Below are positions 20,212-28,775 of a stretch of DNA of 64,000 nt, piece after piece. The position numbers were made by a program, and so were the translations under genes. The number at the start of each line of letters is the position of its first letter. The first letter of the stretch is position 1. The notes below the pieces were generated by a model. It did no database searches and had not been told where the DNA came from. It worked only from the letters and a program-made list of their open reading frames with translations. The stretch is taken from contig CM046298.1 in assembly GCA_025267735.1 (NCBI GenBank), positions 29,705,866 through 29,769,865 of the forward strand, read 5' to 3'. The stretch comes from Mactra quadrangularis (Eukaryota > Mollusca > Bivalvia > Venerida > Mactridae).

Positions 20212-20394
20212 ACTTTGTCATTAATGTTTGTCATGTTTATAAAAACTATTTATCATTGATGTTTGTAATGTTTATAAAACTGTTTATCATTGATGTTTCA
20301 TCATTGACTTTTGTTATTTCATAAAAACATGTTTTGAAAAATGTTTAAATAAAAATGTTTCTTTGACTCATGTGTTAGTTGTTCATGTACAGTC
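20212..20394 (+). terminator. repeat-rich spacer with polyadenylation signal (20348-20353)
   Basis: About 2.5 imperfect copies of a roughly 42-bp unit containing TCATTGATGTTTGT and ATGTTTATAAAA (20217-20300), then AATAAA at 20348. It probably ends the PolB-CARD transcripts and holds the promoter of the ATPase gene. Confidence 0.55.
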
Positions 20395-21042
20395 ATGGAA
20401 GAGAGTTTACTTTTTAAGCATCCATGCAATATTTTTATTTCGGGTCCTAGTGGCTCAGGAAAAACACAGTTTGTAAAAAAGCTGTTGGAATACAAAACCG
20501 ATTTATTTCATATAGTACCTGAACGTATTGTTTGGTGCTACAAAGAATGGCAGTCAGCTTATGCGCAGTTAAAAGAGCAAGAAACCCAGATTCAATTTAT
20601 TCAGGGTATTCCTGAGAATGATGAAGACATTGTGGATGATATAACCATCCCTCATTTGATTGTGTTTGATGACATGTTGGGAGAAAAGGATGAAGAAAAA
20701 ATCAAATTATGGTTTACACGTAAAGGTCATCATCGCAATGCAAGTGTTATTTATATTACACAAAATTTATTTCAATCATCCAAAGCAAGTCGCACTTTGA
20801 GTTTAAATGCACATTACATGATCTTGTTTCAAAACACGAGAGACAAAGGTCAAATTAAAGTGTTAGCCAACCAGATTCAACTTCCTCATCTGATAGCAGC
20901 TTATCAAGATGCTGTATCTACACCTCATGGGTATTTACTGATTGATTTTCATCCTCATACCCCAGACACGTATCGGTTAAGAACTGATATATTTCATCAT
21001 TGGTTAACAGGAGAAGATCGAGCTTCAGTTGTGTATATATAG
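20395..21042 (+). CDS. genome-packaging ATPase (FtsK/HerA superfamily, A32-like)
   Basis: A 215-aa P-loop ATPase that would pump element DNA into capsids. Walker A GPSGSGKT at residues 17-24; Walker B HLIVFDD at 87-93; a sensor-type YITQN at 120-124 typical of viral packaging ATPases. An Arg-containing RTLSLNAHYMILFQN segment follows. The length is normal for Polinton ATPases and the frame is intact. It opens the rightward cluster of virion-type genes after an AATAAA. Confidence 0.95.
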   Translation: MEESLLFKHPCNIFISGPSGSGKTQFVKKLLEYKTDLFHIVPERIVWCYKEWQSAYAQLKEQETQIQFIQGIPENDEDIVDDITIPHLIVFDDMLGEKDEEKIKLWFTRKGHHRNASVIYITQNLFQSSKASRTLSLNAHYMILFQNTRDKGQIKVLANQIQLPHLIAAYQDAVSTPHGYLLIDFHPHTPDTYRLRTDIFHHWLTGEDRASVVYI

Positions 21043-21075
21043 GCTCACTTGAGGATCATTGGTTCATTATCCATC

Positions 21076-22056
21076 ATGGAAGCTATAGCTCAGTCTCTTG
21101 TTCATTTGAGTCGGGAAAAGAATCCTGACACCCGTGAACAATTATTACGTTCGGGATTAAAGGAAATGGTGAAATGGTTTACACTTGCTGCACAAATTAT
21201 TTTACAAAAGAAAGTACAACTTCCTAAACAAACTCTTAATTTTATGGAAAAACATCGCCATGAATTAGAGCAGTTACAAGATGACACCATTGATTTAGAC
21301 ACAAAACGTCAATTGATTTTAAAACCAGGCGGGAGTGGATTTCTGGGTGGAGTGATGATACGCAGTTTATTACGATGGAATGGTCAAAAGACAATACGCA
21401 AATTTGGTCCTAAGCTTAAAAAGACCTCTGCGAAAAAGACCACTGCCAAGAAAACTACTAAAAAGACCACTGCCAAGAAAACTACTAAAAAGACCACTGC
21501 CAAGAAAACAACTAAAAAGAAAACAACGGGATATATTGCTCATAAAACACCACCCTCAACCAGTAGTTCATCAAGAAGTTCAGTAAGTCATACGCCAATT
21601 GGAAGTTTCAGTTCAACCAGAAGTTCATCAAGTCATACGCCAACAAGAAGTTTTAATTCTACGCCATCTAGAAATTCAGCAAGTCATACACCAACAAGAA
21701 GTTTTAATTCTACACCATCAAGAAGTTTTAGTGCAAGAAATAGTTTTAATTCTACTCCAACAAGAAACAGTTCGAGAAATAGTTCGAGAAACAGTTCGAG
21801 AAATAGTTCAAGAAGTGAACCCTCTACTTTGATAGCACGATTTTCACCTTTAACCCAAACCATTGATGCAGATATGGTGAAACAAGAATTAATGAGACAA
21901 GGATTAAGAAGAATGATGCCAACATCTGCTACACCTGTAGATGGCATGCAAGATTTAATGCGAAGAGGAATACAACGTTTACTATCTCAGTCTCCTCCCA
22001 AAGATCCATCCACAGCAGAGGCTTTAAAAGCTTTAGAAATGTTATATAAGTCATGA
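21076..22056 (+). CDS. basic, histone H1-like core/virion protein, 326 aa
   Basis: Three regions. The N-terminal helical module (1-110) ends in KPGGSGFLGG and resembles the N-terminal part of the next gene product, suggesting duplication. Next is an H1-like Lys/Thr/Ala tract (about 115-155, repeated KKTTAKKTT). Last is a long Ser/Arg/Thr region (about 160-255, repeats of HTPTRSFNSTPSR and SSRN) with a C-terminal helical segment (QELMRQGLRRMM, DLMRRGIQRLL). The composition suggests DNA condensation in the virion, like adenoviral core proteins. An in-frame TTG upstream at 21049 is ignored; the ATG at 21076 is used. The stop overlaps the next ATG as ATGA. Confidence 0.75.
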   Translation: MEAIAQSLVHLSREKNPDTREQLLRSGLKEMVKWFTLAAQIILQKKVQLPKQTLNFMEKHRHELEQLQDDTIDLDTKRQLILKPGGSGFLGGVMIRSLLRWNGQKTIRKFGPKLKKTSAKKTTAKKTTKKTTAKKTTKKTTAKKTTKKKTTGYIAHKTPPSTSSSSRSSVSHTPIGSFSSTRSSSSHTPTRSFNSTPSRNSASHTPTRSFNSTPSRSFSARNSFNSTPTRNSSRNSSRNSSRNSSRSEPSTLIARFSPLTQTIDADMVKQELMRQGLRRMMPTSATPVDGMQDLMRRGIQRLLSQSPPKDPSTAEALKALEMLYKS

Positions 22057-22457
22057 ACAATACAGCACTTGATTTAGTTATCATCATGACACGAAAGCAA
22101 CCACTTGTGAAAAAGTATGGGCATGTGATGCTAGGTTTAGCTCAAGCTCCAGAAGCCTATCGAAAACAGATGATTCACCATGCACCTTCAGAACTGATCA
22201 ATTGTATCTCAGAATGTTGTAGTAACATTTTAAAAGGGAATGTGACATTGACTCCAGCTCAAAAACGCAAGTTGAGGCCAAAGTGTCAACATCTCCGATT
22301 ATTAGCAGACAAGAAAACATCTATTCAAAAGAAGAAACGTGTACTGAATCAAAAGGGAGGTATATTACCCTTGTTAGCATTAGCTCCTGTCATTGCAAAA
22401 GCAGTTGCTGCCGGTGCATTAAGTGGTGGAGTTGCTCAATTAGTCAAGAAATTATGA
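22053..22457 (+). CDS. Polinton virion-type protein with hydrophobic C-terminus, 134 aa
   Basis: The N-terminal two-thirds is helical and basic (SECCSNILKGNVTLTPAQKR, then a Lys-rich KKKRVLNQKGG). A Gly/Ala/Leu-rich C-terminus follows (LPLLALAPVIAKAVAAGAL) that could insert into or disturb membranes. The layout recalls small core/pVI-like proteins of adenovirus-like elements, but identity is inferred. The middle region aligns by eye with residues about 30-95 of the preceding protein. ATGA overlaps are present on both sides. Confidence 0.65.
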   Translation: MNNTALDLVIIMTRKQPLVKKYGHVMLGLAQAPEAYRKQMIHHAPSELINCISECCSNILKGNVTLTPAQKRKLRPKCQHLRLLADKKTSIQKKKRVLNQKGGILPLLALAPVIAKAVAAGALSGGVAQLVKKL

Positions 22458-23131
22458 AGAAAATGGCTATTGTTCCTTTCAAAGTGTTGGAAGAGATGCA
22501 ACGATGGAAAACACAACAACGACCTCGTTTACCACCTTCTCCTCAAGTCACCCAAACAGCTCAATTAGAAAATGAAATGAATCATGTGTTAAATGAAGAT
22601 GCTTTATCACCCTCAGAAAAAGCTAGACAATATGGTGAAGTGTTACATAAATTTCAACAATCGCATGAAAGAGCTCGCACACCAAAAGCAACGGCAATGC
22701 CTTCAGCAGCACCAACACCACCGCCACCAACAACAACGACATTGAAAGATCAAATTGTAGAAAGTGTACCACGCACTATGCGGCGTAAAGCTGAACTTTT
22801 AATCAACATGTTAAAACAACATCCTCATATGTCATGGAATGAACAAGGTGTTTTAGAATACGATGGAAAACCTGTAGCAGGATCCAATATTATTGATTTA
22901 GTCAATGATGTATTACGTCAGAGAAAAAGCTCCAACCCTCGTGGTTGGGAACAGTTTTCACGTGGATTAAGAGATGTGAACGTGCCTCAAGAAGTGGTAG
23001 GAAATAAAAGACGTTGGAATTGGATTCAACAGTTAGATGACAACGTGGAAGACGAGGACGAAGAAGATCAATTTTATGAAAGTTTTTCCAGTCCTACAGA
23101 TCTCAAGACTGAAAAATGGGATCCTTATTAA
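22454..23131 (+). CDS. conserved Polinton virion-cluster protein, 225 aa, function unknown
   Basis: A Pro/Thr-rich linker (PSAAPTPPPPTTTT, about residues 85-100) separates an N-terminal helical part from a C-terminal domain with LLINMLKQHPHMSWNEQG, GSNIIDLVNDVLRQR, NPRGWEQFSRGLRDVNVP and an NKRRW motif. The end is strongly acidic. I recall comparable C-terminal domains in Maverick gene clusters of other animals, but cannot verify this here. The start shares ATGA with the preceding stop; a second ATG at 22463 is also possible. The end overlaps the integrase start by 16 nt. Confidence 0.65.
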   Translation: MKKMAIVPFKVLEEMQRWKTQQRPRLPPSPQVTQTAQLENEMNHVLNEDALSPSEKARQYGEVLHKFQQSHERARTPKATAMPSAAPTPPPPTTTTLKDQIVESVPRTMRRKAELLINMLKQHPHMSWNEQGVLEYDGKPVAGSNIIDLVNDVLRQRKSSNPRGWEQFSRGLRDVNVPQEVVGNKRRWNWIQQLDDNVEDEDEEDQFYESFSSPTDLKTEKWDPY

Positions 23132-24189
23132 AGAAAGTGTTACGTTCCATCTATTACAATCCTGCAAATCCAGCAGCATTTGGTGGAATACAAGCTCTGT
23201 ACAAAGCTGCAAGACGCCAATTAAAATCTATCACTTTGAATCAAGTGAAATCCTGGTTAAAAGGAGAGAACACCTACACTCTACATAAACCTATACGGCG
23301 TAAATTTTCCAGAAGAGCAACCGTAGTAGCAGGGATTGATCATCAATGGCAAGCTGATTTAGCTGATATGCAATCATTGGCACAATTTAATAAACCTTAT
23401 CGTTATTTACTTTGTGTTATTGATGTTTTTTCAAAATATGCTTGGGTCATTCCTATTGAAAATAAAACAGGCAATACACTTATTCAAGCATTTAGTTCTA
23501 TTCCAAGAAAACCTAAAGCTCTGCAAACCGATAAAGGAACAGAATTTAAAAATCATGCATTTCAACAGTTTCTTAAAAAATCGGGTATTCACTTTTTCAC
23601 CACTGAAAATCCAGAAACCAAAGCAAGTGTTGTTGAACGGTTTCAACGTACATTAAAAACACGTATGTGGAAATATTTCACTCATGAAAATACACGGCGC
23701 TATGTAGACATATTGCCTAAACTGGTTCATAGTTATAATCATCGGTTTCATCGTAGCATTCAAAGAACACCAGCTTCTGTCAATGCACAAAATGAAGCCC
23801 AAGTCTCTAATGCCTTGTACGGTAAGAAAAAACAAAGTTTATCCCACACTATTCAGGTGGGAGATCGAGTACGTTTGAATAAAACAAAACGTACATTTGA
23901 CAAAGGTTATTTACCCAATTGGACCACTGAAATATTTAAAGTAGTACGTGTGTCCAAAACCCAACCTCCCACTTTTAAATTAGAAGATTTAGAGGGTGAG
24001 AAAATATTAGGCTCTTTTTATGTTTCGGAAATTCAACCTATATTTGATAGTGACATTTACGAAATTGAATCAGTTCTTGATCGGCGTCAGAGGAGTGTAG
24101 GTGGAAAAAAAAATCGGGAAATAAAAGTACATTGGAAAGGCTACCCTTCTAAATTTGATAGTTGGATACCAGAATCTTATCTTGTATAA
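23116..24189 (+). CDS. retroviral-type (RVE) integrase with C-terminal chromodomain
   Basis: A 357-aa protein that would insert the element and generate the 6-bp duplication. The DDE catalytic residues are all present: D81 (QADLAD), D139 (QTDKGTEF) and E174 (SVVERFQR). An N-terminal basic helical region precedes the core and an SH3-like segment (about 235-300) follows. Residues about 313-357 form a chromodomain (YEIESVLDRR, VHWKGYP, DSWIPESYLV), which in other integrases reads histone methyl-lysine marks and biases target choice. The frame is intact. The start at 23116 lies inside the end of the preceding gene. Confidence 0.96.
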   Translation: MGSLLKKVLRSIYYNPANPAAFGGIQALYKAARRQLKSITLNQVKSWLKGENTYTLHKPIRRKFSRRATVVAGIDHQWQADLADMQSLAQFNKPYRYLLCVIDVFSKYAWVIPIENKTGNTLIQAFSSIPRKPKALQTDKGTEFKNHAFQQFLKKSGIHFFTTENPETKASVVERFQRTLKTRMWKYFTHENTRRYVDILPKLVHSYNHRFHRSIQRTPASVNAQNEAQVSNALYGKKKQSLSHTIQVGDRVRLNKTKRTFDKGYLPNWTTEIFKVVRVSKTQPPTFKLEDLEGEKILGSFYVSEIQPIFDSDIYEIESVLDRRQRSVGGKKNREIKVHWKGYPSKFDSWIPESYLV

Positions 24190-24196
24190 ATACATC

Positions 24197-24439
24197 ATGT
24201 CTCAGACAGATAGTGCCAGTATTCAAGTGGACACCACCGCCATTAAACCTTGTGAACCCAAAAACAAAGTTACGTTTATCTCACAAATTGTGGTGGTATT
24301 TATTATTATCTCTGTGTCTTTATTTAATTTATGTTTTCAACGTCCTGATCGTGAATTGTGGCTTTTATTATTAAGTAGCTCTTTGGGTTATATTTTACCA
24401 AATCCTTCTTTGAAATTTAATAAACCTAAATCAACATGA
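24197..24439 (+). CDS. small membrane protein, 80 aa
   Basis: Two hydrophobic segments are visible: IVVVFIIISVSLFNLCF (about 31-47) and LWLLLLSSSLGYIL (about 54-67). The N-terminus is polar and the C-terminus basic with PNPSLKF. It would sit in a membrane as a hairpin. A longer in-frame start at 24155 is rejected because it lies inside the integrase gene. The stop overlaps the penton start as ATGA. Small membrane proteins of this layout are usual in Polinton virion clusters; a specific role is unknown. Confidence 0.65.
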   Translation: MSQTDSASIQVDTTAIKPCEPKNKVTFISQIVVVFIIISVSLFNLCFQRPDRELWLLLLSSSLGYILPNPSLKFNKPKST

Positions 24440-25260
24440 GTTCTTTTTACATTACATTAATGAGTGATAGTTCTACAGATTTGTTTCCTGATAATATACA
24501 ATGTTGTTTTCGTACAAAATTGATCAAACCTGTACATTTGAATAAACAAGATTGGGAAATTGCTCTAGTCGAATTAATTGTACCAAGTCAAGTCATAAAT
24601 ATTACACAAGAGGAAGGAACATTTTACATTGTCAGTCAAGATGAAAATGTTTGCAGAGCATTGAGCGAACTTCCTGAACATTGTGCTCAAGGTTTATGTT
24701 TATCTATTCCGCCTGCAACTTATGTAACACCACAACATCTCATTCAAACGATTGATGAAACGATTAGAAATTATATTGGAGGTATTTTAAAAAAACACAA
24801 TCTTACATTGGTGATGAGTTTTTCTAATATTAGTAAAACAGTGAAAATGGCTAGTTCGGATGAATTGGGTATTCAATTTCATCCTGATCTGTTCATAAAA
24901 CTAGGGGGAGATCCAAATAATTCTACTACTGTGTATTTGAAAGACAATGAAAATCCATTTCCTTATGGTGTAGATGTGCATATGGGACATAATCATTTAT
25001 TTGTGTATTCTGATCTTGCCTCTTACACTTTGTTAGGAAATATAGAAGCCCCCATTCTGCGTGTGGTTCCATTTGAATCGGTGACTAAAGCAGGGAGTAA
25101 TCCCCATATTCATTTTGAATTTTTAAATTTACACTATGTTCCTCTTGCCAAAGCCGATTTTGACACCATTCATATAAATATAAGGGGAGACACAGGCAAA
25201 CATATTCATTTTGTGCACGGGAAGTCGATGGTAAAAGTTCATATTCGACAGAAACAATGA
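24436..25260 (+). CDS. minor capsid (penton) protein
   Basis: A 274-aa protein expected to form capsid vertices as a single jelly roll. The N-terminus (SFYITLMSDSSTDLFPDN, then WEIALVELIVPSQVINI) is the pattern I associate with Polinton penton proteins. The rest is beta-rich with a terminal basic strand. It lies three genes before the protease and two before the major capsid gene, the usual order. The start codon is shared as ATGA with the preceding stop, and its own stop overlaps the next start the same way. Confidence 0.85.
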   Translation: MSSFYITLMSDSSTDLFPDNIQCCFRTKLIKPVHLNKQDWEIALVELIVPSQVINITQEEGTFYIVSQDENVCRALSELPEHCAQGLCLSIPPATYVTPQHLIQTIDETIRNYIGGILKKHNLTLVMSFSNISKTVKMASSDELGIQFHPDLFIKLGGDPNNSTTVYLKDNENPFPYGVDVHMGHNHLFVYSDLASYTLLGNIEAPILRVVPFESVTKAGSNPHIHFEFLNLHYVPLAKADFDTIHINIRGDTGKHIHFVHGKSMVKVHIRQKQ

Positions 25261-25625
25261 TACCCATTTACAAAGGTCAAGCTCGTCAATATGGACATGG
25301 TTTAGGATCCGTGTTTAAAAAAGCTATGAAAAATGTCATGCCTCTACTACAACCCTTGTTCAAAACTGGAATGAAAACCTTAAAACATGAAGCGGTTCGT
25401 CAAGGAAAAGGGGCTGTGCAAGATTTAATGACAGGCTCCAAACCTAAAGAAGTGGTGAGAAAACGTGGGGCTAACATGCTTAAAAACATGGGTGAACAAT
25501 TACTCAAAGCTGTTGTTCCTGCCAAACGTACAAAACCCACACACCCAAAGAAAAGAGTTCATTCTAAACCTAGACGTTCAAGTGTCAAGAAGTCAAGACC
25601 TCACGACATATTTGATCAAAAATGA
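25257..25625 (+). CDS. basic core/pVI-like minor virion protein, 122 aa
   Basis: The N-terminus has RQYGHGLGSVFKKAMKNVMP, a Gly-containing amphipathic stretch like those of small adenovirus-like virion proteins. Further helices follow, then a very basic tail (KKRVHSKPRRSSVKKSRP). A role in membrane disruption or DNA binding within the particle is inferred. It sits between the penton and major capsid genes with ATGA overlaps on both sides. Confidence 0.7.
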   Translation: MIPIYKGQARQYGHGLGSVFKKAMKNVMPLLQPLFKTGMKTLKHEAVRQGKGAVQDLMTGSKPKEVVRKRGANMLKNMGEQLLKAVVPAKRTKPTHPKKRVHSKPRRSSVKKSRPHDIFDQK

Positions 25626-26920
25626 TGCAACACGGTTCATGCGAATGCAGTAAGACAGAATTGGATGTAGGATTTGTTCCACCTACCATGACAGCCATGC
25701 AAGAGGGTCAATGGACTGAACATTACCCTATATCTACTTTGGATAACAACGCACCTATTGAATTTGTGATTCCTGCACAGACAGAAAAGTGGACAGATTT
25801 AAATCAATCGTACTTGTATTTAAAAGTCAAAGTGGTGCAAGAAAATGGAGATAATTTAGAAAATGATGCAGAAGTGGCTCCTGTCAACAATTTCTTTCAC
25901 AGTTTATTCAGCAGTATTGATGTCTACTTGAACAATAAACTGATTACCAGTAATGCCGATACGTATGCGTATCGCGCGTACATTGAAAACTTACTTTCCT
26001 ACACCAAAGGATGTAAACAAACTCAATTACAAGGATTGGAGCTATGGGCTGAAGATACGGCAGGCCAGATGAATACCCGAGTATTTAATGGAGATAACAA
26101 AGGTTATGTTCACCGAAGACTACAGATACATCAAAGTCGTACGTTAGAACTCTGTGGACGACTTCATTTAGATTTGGTCATGCAAGAAAAATATATTCCT
26201 AATGGTGTTGAAATACGTTTACGCTTAAACAGAGCTTCAGCCAACTTTTGTTTGATTGGCACATCTACTGGCAAAGTTCAGTTTACACAAGCTGGATTCA
26301 ATGTGCGAACCGTGGATTTACTACCCATCGTAGCTACACAGCTCAATCAGCAGATTGCTCAACATAATATGAAAATTCCGATCAAACGAGCTGAAGTCAA
26401 AACATTCACGATTCCTGGAGGTCAACGATCCAAGATTGAAGATCATCTTTTTCAAGGACAACTGCCAAAACGATTGATCATTGGTATGGTGAGCAATGGA
26501 GATATGAATGGAAATCCTGAAAGCAACCCTTTCAATTTCCAACATTTTAACTTGAATCAACTGGAAGTCAGTATTGATGGTAAAAGTATACACAACAAAC
26601 CCTTTCAACCCAACTTTGCGAGCGGAGAATGTTTACGTTCCTACATGTCCTTGTATCAAGCCACGGGCTCCCTTGGAGTCAATAGATCCATGGGTATTAG
26701 TTTGAACGATTACAGAAACGGCTATACACTGTGGGGTATAGATTTGACGGCAGATCAAGGTGCAGAAGAAGGACAGCTTCATCCTATAAAGACAGGAAAT
26801 CTACGTTTAGAGTTTCATTTCTCTCGAGCTCTTGAAGCAGCTATCAACGTCATTGTGTATGCTGAATACGATAATCAGATTGAAATCAATTCGTACAGAG
26901 AAGTGATACTAGACTATTGA
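25622..26920 (+). CDS. major capsid protein, double jelly roll
   Basis: A 432-aa hexon-type protein. It starts with a typical polar N-terminus and the pattern GQWTEHYPISTLDNNAPIEF. SYLYLKVKV, NNFFHSLFSSIDVYLNN and DTYAYRAYIENLL follow, as in Polinton capsid proteins. The second half has the FNLNQLEVSIDGK and LRLEFHFSRAL segments. The length fits the 400-550 aa usual for the family. The start is ATGATG, shared with the previous stop. The next gene starts 2 nt after the stop. Confidence 0.93.
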   Translation: MMQHGSCECSKTELDVGFVPPTMTAMQEGQWTEHYPISTLDNNAPIEFVIPAQTEKWTDLNQSYLYLKVKVVQENGDNLENDAEVAPVNNFFHSLFSSIDVYLNNKLITSNADTYAYRAYIENLLSYTKGCKQTQLQGLELWAEDTAGQMNTRVFNGDNKGYVHRRLQIHQSRTLELCGRLHLDLVMQEKYIPNGVEIRLRLNRASANFCLIGTSTGKVQFTQAGFNVRTVDLLPIVATQLNQQIAQHNMKIPIKRAEVKTFTIPGGQRSKIEDHLFQGQLPKRLIIGMVSNGDMNGNPESNPFNFQHFNLNQLEVSIDGKSIHNKPFQPNFASGECLRSYMSLYQATGSLGVNRSMGISLNDYRNGYTLWGIDLTADQGAEEGQLHPIKTGNLRLEFHFSRALEAAINVIVYAEYDNQIEINSYREVILDY

Positions 26921-26922
26921 AG

Positions 26923-27399
26923 ATGAGTGAAGACATGATGTGTGATGAAATTGAAATCAGTGAAGGACAACAATTTGAAATAGAACTGTTTACTTTTCCG
27001 TGTTGTGAAAGCTCACGGACTGAGTTTTTAAAGGACAATTTAAATCATCATGTCGTAGAAGAATTACAATCATTGATATATCAAAAAGTGAAAGAGGATT
27101 GCTACGGGTGCATTGTAGATCACCCAAGTCAGATTAACCATCCGTTGTGTTTGTATTCTACAACAGATGAATGGACAGATCTGTATATTGAAAAAGCTCT
27201 ACTTGAATTAAGCATTTACAGAGTGATGGAAAAATGGTATCCTCATCTTCATTCTTTATCCAAAGAAGAAAAGGGAGATGCCCGACGTTTGTGGGTTCAG
27301 TTTGTATCTGAATTTGAAAGCCATCGGTCAGAATTACCTTGTGACTGGGTGACTTTATGGTCAGAACGTGTGAAGAAAGTGTGGCATTATGGAGACTAA
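26923..27399 (+). CDS. Polinton hypothetical protein with Cys/His cluster, 158 aa
   Basis: A helical, acidic protein with a central CYGC-x13-C cluster including nearby His residues (CYGCIVDHPSQINH, then PLC; about residues 65-85) that could bind zinc. The remainder is rich in Trp and Glu. The ATG at 26923 is chosen over an in-frame TTG six bases upstream. It overlaps the protease start by 11 nt. Its position between the capsid and protease genes suggests a morphogenesis role; I cannot name a family. Confidence 0.65.
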   Translation: MSEDMMCDEIEISEGQQFEIELFTFPCCESSRTEFLKDNLNHHVVEELQSLIYQKVKEDCYGCIVDHPSQINHPLCLYSTTDEWTDLYIEKALLELSIYRVMEKWYPHLHSLSKEEKGDARRLWVQFVSEFESHRSELPCDWVTLWSERVKKVWHYGD

Positions 27400-27976
27400 T
27401 GAACTTCAATATGTGTTGGACCATTCACCCTTATTAAAAACATTACATGGACGTGTATGTGCTAAAGATGAATTATCTCTAGAGAATGGTGTGAGAGCTT
27501 TCATCGTGAATACACATAATTCAGATCAACCTGGTGAACATTGGGTTGCTATCTACTTGAAAGGATCTACAGCTATTTACTTTGATTCGTACGGACTTCC
27601 GCCGTTGGAAGATATTCTATGTTTTTTAAAGAGACATTTCAAAATTTACTATTGGAATAAAGTTAGACTACAAGGTGTTTTTAAACCCGTGTGTGGATTA
27701 TATTGTATTTTTGCTTTAGACTTTTTATCTCGTGGTTGTGATTTAAATGAAGTGATTCAAACACGATTTGACATGAGATTTGATAAAAACGATGTGTATG
27801 TTCGCGATTGGTTTGCTCAACATTACTGGAGCTATTATAATCAAGCATATCAATTGAATAAAACAGGACAAATATGTTGTTGTGAAGTAGGCAGTTACGA
27901 TAAAGACTGGTTTCATGAGATAATTGATGTAGAAACAGAGTTCATTTTGGTTGGTATTATGGATAGATGTATGTAA
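27389..27976 (+). CDS. adenain-like maturation cysteine protease
   Basis: A 195-aa member of the C5/C48-type fold expected to cleave virion precursors during maturation. Visible catalytic elements: GEHWVAIY (H51), YFDSYG (D66), RLQGVF (oxyanion Q95) and VCGLYC (C102, followed by Gly). The length is close to adenoviral proteases (about 200 aa). It is the last gene of the rightward virion cluster, and AATAAA signals follow at 28070 and 28079. Confidence 0.93.
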   Translation: METNELQYVLDHSPLLKTLHGRVCAKDELSLENGVRAFIVNTHNSDQPGEHWVAIYLKGSTAIYFDSYGLPPLEDILCFLKRHFKIYYWNKVRLQGVFKPVCGLYCIFALDFLSRGCDLNEVIQTRFDMRFDKNDVYVRDWFAQHYWSYYNQAYQLNKTGQICCCEVGSYDKDWFHEIIDVETEFILVGIMDRCM

Positions 27977-28228
27977 ATAATATGTTGTTGTTGTGTTTCA
28001 TCTCTGTTTTTGCTTTATTTCTTGTTCTATGTATCTGTTACATGTGTTCTATCTTGTTTGATGTTATAAAATAAAAATAATAAACCTAAAGATGTGTTGT
28101 TGTGATTTTGAGTTGATTTGTATGAATAGTTAAGTGGCAATCAGTCCATAAAGACCTACCAACAAACACAAATTAATCACTCAATCGAACGTCCAAAGAC
28201 GTGCTCTCTCTCACGTTCGCGCTGACGC
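27977..28228 (+). terminator. 3' region of the virion cluster with two polyadenylation signals
   Basis: AATAAA occurs at 28070-28075 and 28079-28084, about 100 nt after the protease stop. The remaining sequence up to the gene D promoter has no open frame. Confidence 0.7.
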
Positions 28229-28292
28229 TATATAACGTCGCGCTTTGAGTAGGTCACTTCACACCACTTTTCGACACCGAACAGTGATCATC
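28229..28292 (+). promoter_or_regulatory. promoter and leader of gene D
   Basis: TATATAA at 28229-28235 is flanked by GACGCTATATAACGTCGCG. An initiator-like region lies about 30 bp on and a short leader runs to the ATG at 28293. A TAGGTCA half-site lies at 28250-28256. Confidence 0.7.
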
Positions 28293-28757
28293 ATGGACAG
28301 CCTTGTGAACCAACTTAGAAAAATTAGAACGTTGAGAGCTAAAGAAGCTAGAACTTGGTATAGTGTCCGCCGTTGGGTGGATCAACAAACCTGTGAAAAA
28401 GAAAAGCGTGAACAAAATGTGGCTCTAGCCGTAATGGAATTAGAAAGCATGAGACAGGAGGAAGAGAGAGCTAGTCGTCTTGTAGAAAGACAACAAGATC
28501 TAGACTTTCAATGGTGGATGCAGCGTGTGCAAAATAATGAATGTGGCTGTGAATATTGTCTTGGACAATTTAAAAAACAACGCCAGCAGGCTAGACAACA
28601 ACAGCAGCAGCAGGCTAGACAAGAACAACTACAGCAGCAGGCTAGACAACTAGAAGAACTACAGCAACGGGTTAGACAACAATTCAATGAACCCGCAACA
28701 GTCAGCACACCGAATGAAAGACCAGACATCAAACCCGAAAGCACCAGCGATGTCTAA
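28293..28757 (+). CDS. Polinton accessory gene D, coiled-coil Gln/Arg-rich 154-aa protein with histone-type 3' end
   Basis: Unknown function. The N-terminal half is a long charged helix (KIRTLRAKEARTW onward). A central CGCEYC motif follows (about residue 89), then repeats of QQARQ (about 98-130) predicted as coiled coil. The tail is acidic and Ser/Thr-rich. The upstream in-frame TTG (28245) lies before the expected transcription start, so the ATG at 28293 is used. It is separated from the virion cluster by polyadenylation signals and has its own TATA box and a histone stem-loop 24 nt after the stop. It is the right-end counterpart of genes A-C. Confidence 0.75.
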   Translation: MDSLVNQLRKIRTLRAKEARTWYSVRRWVDQQTCEKEKREQNVALAVMELESMRQEEERASRLVERQQDLDFQWWMQRVQNNECGCEYCLGQFKKQRQQARQQQQQQARQEQLQQQARQLEELQQRVRQQFNEPATVSTPNERPDIKPESTSDV

Positions 28758-28775
28758 ATAACTCTAAAGTTATAA

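Noticed and set aside
23116..24189. Integrase as part of an LTR retrotransposon or retrovirus
   Set aside because: No reverse transcriptase, protease-RT polyprotein or LTRs nearby. It is embedded in a capsid/PolB cluster inside Polinton TIRs.
28508..28744. Cys-rich minus-strand frame opposite gene D
   Set aside because: It is the complement of the CAG/CAA-rich Gln repeats, hence runs of Cys and Leu; not a gene.
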